The notes below the pieces were generated by a model. The model made no database searches. It was not told the DNA's origin and saw nothing but the letters and a program-made list of their open reading frames with translations. Positions 1 to 4,863 of a stretch of DNA of 5,399 nucleotides are shown here, in pieces (the stretch's first letter is position 1; each line of letters begins with the position of its first letter). Position numbers and translations under genes: made by a program. The stretch is from the NCBI GenBank assembly GCA_937897665.1, contig CALCPB010000352.1, positions 1 to 5,399 on the forward strand, given 5' to 3'. This DNA comes from an uncultured Halomicronema sp. GTDB lineage: Bacteria > Cyanobacteriota > Cyanobacteriia > Phormidesmidales > Phormidesmidaceae.

Positions 1-108
1 CCAAAAGACCGTCAGCCCCAGCACCAAGAGCGCTGGTGCCAGAAAGAGGTAGGGGGTGAGCGATCGCCCCACGAGCGACCACTTTGACTGGGAAGAGACC
101 GGCATCAT
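1..108 (-). CDS. Sugar-type ABC transporter permease, N-terminal fragment (runs off left edge)
   Basis: Reading the minus strand from the ATG at 108-106 gives 36 uninterrupted codons to the window edge. A short polar leader (MMPVSSQSKWSLVGRS) is followed by a hydrophobic stretch LTPYLFLAPALLVLGLTVFW. The TPYLFLAPALL pattern at the start of the first membrane helix is typical of MalF/UgpA-type permeases, which form the membrane channel of carbohydrate ABC importers with a second permease, an ATPase and a binding protein. None of those partners lies in the window. The ATG starts one base after the TGA (112-110) of the upstream DUF4231-like gene and has no clear Shine-Dalgarno sequence, so translational coupling is likely. 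A second ATG follows directly, so the start could be one codon later. The substrate cannot be inferred from this fragment. The permease family is fairly secure; the carbohydrate assignment rests only on the N-terminal signature. Confidence 0.72.
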   Translation of the reverse strand, partial: MMPVSSQSKWSLVGRSLTPYLFLAPALLVLGLTVFW

Positions 109-109
109 G

Positions 110-616
110 TCAGTTTTTGGCAGCGGCTTGCTGTGACCATTTTTCTTGGGCTTGAGACCAGACCAGCATCAGCCGATGAGAAAACAGCTTAAGGCCCTCG
201 GCTTCGTCCTGAATCTTGCCATATTCTCCGCTGGACTGGAGATAGAGAAACTGTTCCATTTGAAATTGCTGAGCCATATTGCGAGATTCTACCCACATTT
301 TTTGCGTACTGGTTTGGCTGAGCAGCGTCGTTGCCAGGGCCGCTAATCCACTCATGGCAGGCACGATCCACTCCCATTGCCCCAGTCCTTGGCCCGCTGA
401 TAAGGCTGCCAGAATCGTGGTACTGATGGCCAGCGTCACACTCATCACCTGCAGCCGTTTGTACCGAGCCTTGTGACGATTAGCTCGCTGCGCAAAGTCT
501 CGAATCAGATGATCACATTGCTCAAGGGCCTGTTGTCGCCTTTCCTCTAGCGTGCTGGTTGGCGATAACGGTTTGTATCTCGTCATCGGCGCTTGCCGCT
601 CAGAACTGTCCCCCAT
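110..616 (-). CDS. DUF4231 / SLATT-like two-helix membrane protein
   Basis: This 168-residue protein has a charged, probably helical N-terminal part (about residues 22-54, rich in E, R, Q and K). Two hydrophobic segments follow, at about 55-74 (VMSVTLAISTTILAALSAG) and 82-100, joined by a short glycine-rich turn. The soluble C-terminal tail carries W108, R112, E121, Y125 and a G-E-Y at 130-132. Two close helices followed by a W-x3-R ... E-x-x-L/Y ... G-x-Y tail is the DUF4231/SLATT pattern. SLATT proteins are proposed pore-forming effectors in nucleotide-linked conflict systems, but many bacterial members stand alone with no known role, and no SMODS, SLOG or other sensor gene is visible here. 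The ATG at 616 gives the longest form; an ATG at 586 (residue 11) is a credible alternative. It lies 51 bases after glcD and one base before the permease gene on the same strand, suggesting an operon. Function is unknown. Confidence 0.78.
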   Translation of the reverse strand: MGDSSERQAPMTRYKPLSPTSTLEERRQQALEQCDHLIRDFAQRANRHKARYKRLQVMSVTLAISTTILAALSAGQGLGQWEWIVPAMSGLAALATTLLSQTSTQKMWVESRNMAQQFQMEQFLYLQSSGEYGKIQDEAEGLKLFSHRLMLVWSQAQEKWSQQAAAKN

Positions 617-632
617 GCCAGTGCCCCAACGC

Positions 633-646
633 CGTTACCCGTAACG
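633..646. repeat. 14-base palindrome between glcD and the DUF4231-like gene
   Basis: CGTTAC-CC-GTAACG is a perfect 6-bp inverted repeat with a 2-base centre. It lies 21 bases past the glcD stop and 17 bases before the DUF4231-like start at 616. No run of T follows on the minus strand, so it does not look like an intrinsic terminator. Its compact symmetry would suit an operator or an mRNA element near the ribosome binding site, but a chance palindrome cannot be excluded. Confidence 0.3.
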
Positions 647-667
647 CATTCTAAACTGCACACGGTG

Positions 668-2149
668 CTAAAAGCGATCGCTCTCAGTCAGTGTTGGGGG
701 CAGGGGGGCTCGGGCGGCTTCGCCACAGGTGCGAGGCGTGGGAAAGATTTTGGTCGGGTTGGCGAGTCCTTTCGGATTCCAACTGGTGCGAACCCACTGC
801 ATGGTCTCCAGATCGGTCGCAGAAAACATATCGGGCATGTAGCAGCGCTTATCGGCCACGATGCCGTGCTCACCGGAAATGCTGCCGCCCACCTGGACGC
901 AGAGCTTCAAAATGTCGCCGCCCAGTTCCTCTACGGCCTCCAACTGACCTGGAATGCGGTTGTTGAACAAAATCAGCGGATGTAGGTTGCCATCCCCCGC
1001 GTGAAACACATTAGCGACGCGATAGCCGTGCTGCTCACCCAGGGCGGCAATTTCTTGCAGCACGTAGGGCAGCTGCGTGCGGGGAATCACGCCATCCTGC
1101 ACATAATAATCAGGGCTAAGTTTGCCCATCGCGGCAAAGGCGGCCTTGCGGCCTTTCCACAATCGCAGTCGGTCTGCCGGCTCAGCAGCGACAGTGACCT
1201 GGCGTGCGCCATTTTTTTGGCAGAGGGCGGTAATGCGATCGCGACAGGTCGCCACTTCACTGGGCAAGCCATCAATCTCGATCAGCAAAATCGCCTCCGC
1301 ATCACGGGGATAGCACTCCGTTTTCACCACGTCTTCCACTGCATTCAGGCTGAAGTTATCCATCATCTCCATGCCTGCCGGGACAATCCCTGCACTGATC
1401 ACGTCTGACACTGCTGCGCCCGCCGCTTCAACGCTGGTGAAATCAGCCAGCAGCACATTGATCGACTCGGGTGCTTTCAAAATGCGTAAGGTGATTTCGG
1501 TAACGATGCCCAGGGTGCCTTCAGAGCCGACGAGCAAGCCGATCAGGTCATAGCCGGGCTGTTCACCCACGGCCCCGCCGATCTCGACAATTTCCCCCTC
1601 GGGTAGCACCAGCTTGACCCCCAGCACGTGGTTCGTCGTCACGCCGTATTTGAGGCAGTGCACCCCACCGGAATTTTCTGCCACGTTGCCCCCCACCGAG
1701 CAAACGCTTTGGCTAGAAGGATCTGGCGCATAGTAAAACCCCGCCCCGCTGACGGCCTGAGTCACCCAGTTGTTGATTACGCCAGGCTGCACCACCACCC
1801 GCTGGTTGTCATAATCCACTGTGAGGATTTTGTTCATGGTGGCGGTGACAATCAGCACGGCGTCCTCTACCGGAAGGGCTCCTCCCGACAGGCCGGTGCC
1901 CGCCCCGCGGGGCACAAACGGCACGTCAAACTGATTGCAGATTTTGATGGCGGCAGCGACCTGCTCGGTTGTTTTGGGCAACACCACCACCGGCGGACGC
2001 TGGCGATAGCTGGCCAAGCCGTCGCATTCGTAAACCAGCAGCTCTTCCTTGCGCCGCACGACGCGGTCCTTGCCCAGTGCTTTTTCAAAGGCGCGAATGA
2101 CCGGAGCCCAGTGGCGCTGAGTGGCGGGAGCGTTGAGGTGAGCAACCAT
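668..2149 (-). CDS. glcD: Glycolate dehydrogenase / FAD-linked oxidase subunit GlcD
   Basis: This 493-residue flavoprotein oxidises glycolate to glyoxylate, and in some relatives D-lactate. In cyanobacteria it feeds the photorespiratory salvage of 2-phosphoglycolate. The FAD-binding (PCMH-type) half shows RGAGTGLSGG at 81-90, CSVGGNVAENSGG at 150-162 and GLLVGSEGTLGIVTE at 204-218. The FAD-oxidase C-terminal half shows FHAGDGNLHP at 382-391 and GGSISGEHGI at 421-430, whose His and Glu residues are the probable metal and substrate ligands. The chain closes with GLANPTKIFP at 461-470 plus a tail of about 23 residues rich in Pro and Ala. Length is normal and the frame is intact. The ATG at 2149 has no clear Shine-Dalgarno sequence, which is common in cyanobacteria, and fits the family N-terminus. 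No glcE or glcF neighbour is present, as expected for cyanobacterial forms that act alone. It is the likely first gene of a minus-strand operon with the DUF4231-like gene and the permease. D-lactate as substrate remains possible. Confidence 0.93.
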   Translation of the reverse strand: MVAHLNAPATQRHWAPVIRAFEKALGKDRVVRRKEELLVYECDGLASYRQRPPVVVLPKTTEQVAAAIKICNQFDVPFVPRGAGTGLSGGALPVEDAVLIVTATMNKILTVDYDNQRVVVQPGVINNWVTQAVSGAGFYYAPDPSSQSVCSVGGNVAENSGGVHCLKYGVTTNHVLGVKLVLPEGEIVEIGGAVGEQPGYDLIGLLVGSEGTLGIVTEITLRILKAPESINVLLADFTSVEAAGAAVSDVISAGIVPAGMEMMDNFSLNAVEDVVKTECYPRDAEAILLIEIDGLPSEVATCRDRITALCQKNGARQVTVAAEPADRLRLWKGRKAAFAAMGKLSPDYYVQDGVIPRTQLPYVLQEIAALGEQHGYRVANVFHAGDGNLHPLILFNNRIPGQLEAVEELGGDILKLCVQVGGSISGEHGIVADKRCYMPDMFSATDLETMQWVRTSWNPKGLANPTKIFPTPRTCGEAARAPLPPTLTESDRF

Positions 2150-2354
2150 AGGTTTCTAAGAGCTAGAGGATAGCGGTTAGTCTCGATTCTATCGCCTGCA
2201 GCGCCGGGAAGCTGGGCGATCGACGGTTGGGGATCAGAGACTGCTGGGCGATCGCTGGCTCCACTGCGGTTCCCCAACAGCGATAGGATTCAGATAGCAG
2301 CCGCAAGCTGGCTGGTCAAACTTACTCGTCTGGTTTTGAGTCGAGATTCGCACT
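2150..2354. promoter_or_regulatory. Divergent intergenic region between glcD and the DUF1823 gene, with repeats
   Basis: These 205 bases separate two divergent starts and should hold both promoters. The 12-mer GCTGGGCGATCG occurs twice, at 2211-2222 and 2243-2254, 32 bases apart; the second copy extends into a HIP1 octamer. An 8-bp inverted repeat, GTTGGGGA (2226-2233) and TCCCCAAC (2271-2278), encloses the second copy with a 37-base spacer. A further outer pair, CTATCGC (about 2189-2195) and GCGATAG (about 2280-2286), brackets the whole set. These could bind a regulator or form a cruciform or mRNA structure in the glcD leader, but HIP1-related repeats are frequent in cyanobacteria and may be incidental. 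Confidence 0.45.
2291..2319 (-). promoter_or_regulatory. Candidate sigma-70 promoter for glcD
   Basis: On the minus strand TTGACC (2319-2314) is followed after exactly 17 bases by TATCTG (2296-2291), preceded by an extended -10 TGC. The -35 box matches five of six consensus positions. The -10 box matches only its first three positions and lacks the final T, so the call is weak. Transcription from here would give a glcD leader of about 135 bases containing the repeats of this intergenic region. Confidence 0.22.
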
Positions 2355-2747
2355 ATGGAAAATTTACCGGCACTTTCATCCGAGACCCTCTGGGATATTC
2401 TTAACGACAAGCTGGATGACGACACGGTCAACCGGTTGGTGTGGCATCATTTGGGCTATCGCTACGAGGCTGCTAGCCAGACCTGGAATACGACGGCAGT
2501 CGAGACGGCATGGGCCGAGAAATTTCCCGCGCCGCCGAACTTTATCGAGAGTCGCCCGGCGACGGTGCAGCTCACCCGCTCGATTCCCAAAGCAAACAAG
2601 CAGCTGTTAAAAACTGAGTTGGGCTTTAAGGGCTACAGCGTCGACCAGCTGGTTCCGCGCTTGACGCGCCGGGCAACCATGACGAACTGGCTGCTGAGTG
2701 TGATGGTGCAACAAGGGCTCTGGGCATCGTCGGAGCAATCGCAGTAA
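2355..2747 (+). CDS. DUF1823 family protein, function unknown
   Basis: This 130-residue soluble protein has no signal peptide or membrane segment. The sequence resembles the DUF1823 family as I remember it: an acidic helical N-terminus (ETLWDILNDKLDDDTVNRLV, residues 10-29), LGYRY at 33-37, the TWNTTAVETAW region at 43-53, a highly conserved-looking core FIESRPATVQLTRSIP at 63-78, KQLLKTELGFKGY at 82-94, and RRATMTNWLLS at 105-115. The family is, to my knowledge, found in cyanobacteria and related plastid-bearing lineages, and no biochemical role is known to me. The ATG at 2355 matches the expected family N-terminus; the upstream sequence has only a weak GAGA. It is transcribed alone, divergent from glcD and convergent with the phosphatase gene 43 bases downstream. 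No terminator is obvious in that gap. I assign no function. Confidence 0.82.
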   Translation: MENLPALSSETLWDILNDKLDDDTVNRLVWHHLGYRYEAASQTWNTTAVETAWAEKFPAPPNFIESRPATVQLTRSIPKANKQLLKTELGFKGYSVDQLVPRLTRRATMTNWLLSVMVQQGLWASSEQSQ

Positions 2748-2790
2748 GCGCATCCCTAAGCCGGTAGCCCCAAGCCCCCAGCGGTGGCGG

Positions 2791-3624
2791 TTAAAGCTTA
2801 TCTAAACCAACGGACTGCAACACCTGCGTCACGGCCAGCGCCCATCCCTCAGGCGCGGGCTGCGGAGCTATTACCCAGCCGCGATCGCTGAGTTGAGGAT
2901 GCGGTCCGTCAGCCCCTGGCAGCACGATGGCGTGATCAACGTTTTCTAGCATGTCGAGGTCGTTAGGGCTGTTGCCTAAGCCCACCGTCACCACCGCTTC
3001 CCCCGGATCAAAGGTGGAGCCGTAGAGATCAAGCAGTTGATGCACCGCGAGCCCCTTGCCCGCGCCGCCCCCGATCAAATGGGAAAAGCGATCGCCCACC
3101 ACGACGTTGAAGCCCATATCTGTCACCGCTGCGGTGAGCTTTTCCGCGATGGTGTTTTTGGGCGTCAGGAACGGTTCCGAAAACTCTCGCGTTTTAGCCT
3201 GCTGGGCCGCTTGGGCGGAAAGGCCGGTTAACTGCTGCACCTGAGCAATGGACAAATCACCGAAACCCTTGAGGGGCCGCCCGAGCTCTTGGGCGATCGC
3301 CTTCAGGCCTGCCCGAGCCATGACGTAAGCCACCCCGAGGGCGACGACCCGATAAGGGCCATCGTCTTCACCCTCCGGTAACTCAAACGGACAGGTGTCC
3401 CGAGGAATGTAGATGGCGCTGCCATTTTCCACCTCAAAGGGCGTGGAGAGGCCGATTTGCTGAATTAACGCTTCCACCTCAGCCCGTGTTTTGCTAGTGA
3501 CCGGAATGACTGGAATGCCTTGATGTTTGAGCCTTTCAAGCAGCGGCAAAGCGGCGTCATAGGCATAGCTTTCGCCGTTGAGCAGTGTGCCATCCAGATC
3601 GGTGAAGATAATCAGCGCAGTCAT
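2791..3624 (-). CDS. Mannosyl/glucosyl-3-phosphoglycerate phosphatase (HAD-IIB, COG3769)
   Basis: This 277-residue HAD-superfamily hydrolase most resembles MpgP/GpgP enzymes, which dephosphorylate mannosyl- or glucosyl-3-phosphoglycerate to the compatible solutes mannosylglycerate or glucosylglycerate. HAD motif I is FTDLDGTLL (residues 7-15, nucleophile D9, acid D11). Motif II is VTSKT (42-46), motif III is the lysine of GAGKG (187-191), and motif IV is GLGNSPNDLDML (215-226). A large type IIB cap lies between motifs II and III. Family-specific patches are FEVENGSAIYIP (63-74) and the REFSEPF of the cap (146-152). Length is normal for the family. The ATG at 3624 places motif I at the usual distance; a GGAG lies about 12 bases upstream. 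The gene stands alone on the minus strand, divergent from the phosphoesterase gene and convergent with DUF1823. The matching synthase is not in the window, so the sugar (mannose or glucose) is undecided. Some cyanobacterial members may act on other phosphosugars. Confidence 0.85.
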   Translation of the reverse strand: MTALIIFTDLDGTLLNGESYAYDAALPLLERLKHQGIPVIPVTSKTRAEVEALIQQIGLSTPFEVENGSAIYIPRDTCPFELPEGEDDGPYRVVALGVAYVMARAGLKAIAQELGRPLKGFGDLSIAQVQQLTGLSAQAAQQAKTREFSEPFLTPKNTIAEKLTAAVTDMGFNVVVGDRFSHLIGGGAGKGLAVHQLLDLYGSTFDPGEAVVTVGLGNSPNDLDMLENVDHAIVLPGADGPHPQLSDRGWVIAPQPAPEGWALAVTQVLQSVGLDKL

Positions 3625-3664
3625 GATAATTTTCCGCTCCCGAGCAATGCTTTCATCATCCTAT

Positions 3665-3670
3665 GAGGGG
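3665..3670 (+). promoter_or_regulatory. Shine-Dalgarno sequence supporting a TTG start at 3677
   Basis: GAGGGG lies six bases upstream of an in-frame TTG (3677-3679). It is the best ribosome binding site ahead of the phosphoesterase reading frame. The alternative ATG at 3647 has only a GAG two bases upstream, and the far upstream ATG at 3578 would overlap the phosphatase gene on the opposite strand. Confidence 0.4.
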
Positions 3671-3676
3671 TCGATT

Positions 3677-4573
3677 TTGACTGATCCGAATTGCCGATTG
3701 CTCGGTGGTAGCCGCAAGCGCAGGGAGCCAGAGCCCTCAAGGCACCAAAATGCGCGGGCGGGTGATTTTGGCAACGAGGCCGTGGCCGTGGTGCGGTCGA
3801 TTGCGGGGTTGAGTTTGCCAAAAGCCGCGATCTTTGGCAACCATGATGCCTGGTACACAGCCACGCCTTGGGGCCGTAAAAAATGCCCCTACGATCGCGC
3901 CACTGAAGACTGGGTGCAACTGCAGATGGAGCTGCTGGGCGACGCCGATGTGGGCTACAGCAAGCGCGATTTTCCGCAGTTGGGCCTGACGGTCATTGGG
4001 GGCCGACCCTTTAGCTGGGGCGGTTCAGAGTGGAAATATGAGGCGTTTTATCGCGATCGCTACGGCGTACACAATTTTGCCGAATCGCTGGCTCGCATCA
4101 AGCAGGCCGTCGATGATGCCGCCTTTGACACGCTGATCTTTATGGGACACTGCGGTCCCACAGGGTTAGGCGATACGCCGGAATCACCCTGTGGCCGTGA
4201 CTGGCCACCCATTGGCGGCGACTTTGGGGATCCTGACTTAGCGGCGGCGATTGCCTACGCTCAGCAGCAGGGCAAAACTGTTCCCCTAGTCACCTTTGGT
4301 CACATGCACCATGCGTTGCGACATCGTCAAGACCGACAACGTCAGCGGTTGAGCCGCGATGATCAGGGCACGGTCTATCTCAATGCGGCCTGTGTACCCC
4401 GCATTGTGCGCACAGCCGCCCATTGTGCCCGTAATTTTTCGATTGTTGCTTTAGAACGCCGCCAAGTGCAGCGCACCCTACTAACTTGGGTCGATCAGCG
4501 CCACGCGATCGTCTCCGAGGAAGATCTATCGGCTGATGTGGCCCCCTCGAAATCGCTGCAGGCCCTGATTTGA
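3677..4573 (+). CDS. TIGR04168-type metallophosphoesterase with degraded N-terminus (possible pseudogene)
   Basis: From codon 29 the frame is a clear calcineurin-like phosphoesterase of the cyanobacterial and plant TIGR04168 type. Counting from the TTG start (298 residues) it shows GDFGNE (29-34), GNHD (54-57), RPFSWGG (110-116), GHCG (157-160), GHMHH (208-212) and YLNAACVPRI (234-243). These supply metal motifs II to V. Motif I (D-x-H, normally in a GDVHDxW segment about 30 residues before GDFGNE) is missing. The first 28 codons instead read as a basic, low-complexity run (SRKRREPEPSRHQNARA) unlike the family. Fragments of the expected start seem to survive in other frames: RIA at 3687-3695 and ALKA at 3733-3744. 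This suggests several small indels with net loss of about 19 bases. Without motif I the enzyme would probably be inactive. Alternatives are sequencing error or a divergent start. It is divergent from the phosphatase gene, 52 bases away. The open frame extends upstream to ATGs at 3647 and 3578. The physiological substrate of the family is unknown to me. Confidence 0.75.
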   Translation: MTDPNCRLLGGSRKRREPEPSRHQNARAGDFGNEAVAVVRSIAGLSLPKAAIFGNHDAWYTATPWGRKKCPYDRATEDWVQLQMELLGDADVGYSKRDFPQLGLTVIGGRPFSWGGSEWKYEAFYRDRYGVHNFAESLARIKQAVDDAAFDTLIFMGHCGPTGLGDTPESPCGRDWPPIGGDFGDPDLAAAIAYAQQQGKTVPLVTFGHMHHALRHRQDRQRQRLSRDDQGTVYLNAACVPRIVRTAAHCARNFSIVALERRQVQRTLLTWVDQRHAIVSEEDLSADVAPSKSLQALI

Positions 4574-4623
4574 CAGAGCATCAGGAGGCGTCCGCGTAGC
4601 GCTGCCCAAATCCCAGCTGTTTT

Positions 4624-4643
4624 CACGGTAGCTTTCTACGGTG
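4624..4643. repeat. Imperfect 20-base palindrome
   Basis: CAC-G-GTAG, loop CTTT, CTAC-G-GTG forms a 7-bp stem interrupted by one G/G mismatch. It lies 50 bases past the phosphoesterase stop. Four T's precede it on the plus strand, so read on the minus strand the hairpin is followed closely by AAAA, not by a T-run in either direction. A terminator role is therefore doubtful. Confidence 0.25.
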
Positions 4644-4782
4644 TGCCATACCTATCAGGAGCAACGCTAGAATTGGCCACGCTAATAATTCGTGATCGAG
4701 CCCCCACACCATCCGGAAAACTCAGGGGAGCTCAGGCTTAGGAGGCCAGAGTTGTGATCTAGATTCCGAGCAGCGATACAGA

Positions 4783-4832
4783 GACAGCGGAGAGGTTGAC
4801 TGCGAATCCGCCAAGTCAGCCTCTCCGCTGTC
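4783..4832. terminator. 19-pair hairpin, probable terminator or processing structure
   Basis: GACAGCGGAGAGG (4783-4795) is perfectly complementary to CCTCTCCGCTGTC (4820-4832). The stem continues through one T-G wobble and TGACT/AGTCA, giving 19 pairs around a 12-base loop (4802-4813) that can itself form GCG/CGC. On the plus strand it is followed by ATGTTTTGG, a short U-rich tract, so it could end transcripts from the phosphoesterase gene. On the minus strand it starts 31 bases after the iron-binding protein stop codon and is followed by TCTGTATC, a poorer tract. A bidirectional terminator or a 3'-end stabilising stem between convergent genes is the likely role. The unusually long perfect stem would also fit a small repeat element. 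Confidence 0.6.
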
Positions 4833-4863
4833 ATGTTTTGGTCTTGCCAGGGTTGAACTGAAT

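Larger units (their letters stand above)
4574..4863. other. Gene-free convergent intergenic region
   Basis: These 290 bases lie between the 3' ends of the phosphoesterase (plus) and iron-binding protein (minus) genes. I find no credible coding sequence, tRNA or mobile element. Close to the phosphoesterase stop there is a weak GCTG/CAGC hairpin followed by TTTT (about 4601-4623), a possible but poor intrinsic terminator. An imperfect palindrome follows at 4624-4643, and the strong hairpin at 4783-4832 dominates the right part. Confidence 0.6.

Noticed and set aside
22..40. GCACCA/TGGTGC hairpin near the left edge
   Set aside because: It lies within the permease coding sequence and is explained by the codons of its first membrane helix.
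658..668. GCAC-ACG-GTGC mini-hairpin at the glcD stop as a terminator
   Set aside because: The stem is only four pairs and no T-run follows on the minus strand.
593..985. 130-codon open frame on the plus strand
   Set aside because: It overlaps the glcD 3' end on the opposite strand and reads as low-complexity sequence.
1001..1408. 135-codon open frame on the plus strand
   Set aside because: It also lies antisense to glcD and shows no family pattern.
1628..2173. 181-codon open frame on the plus strand
   Set aside because: It is antisense to glcD, whose motifs and full family length are unmistakable. The translation is His- and Arg-rich with no recognisable domain.
1867..2277. 136-codon open frame on the minus strand
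   Set aside because: It is an out-of-frame shadow of the glcD 5' part plus upstream sequence; its product is composition-biased and has no motifs.
2748..2790. Terminator between the convergent DUF1823 and phosphatase genes
   Set aside because: The gap is C- and G-rich but I could not build a stable stem followed by T's in either direction.
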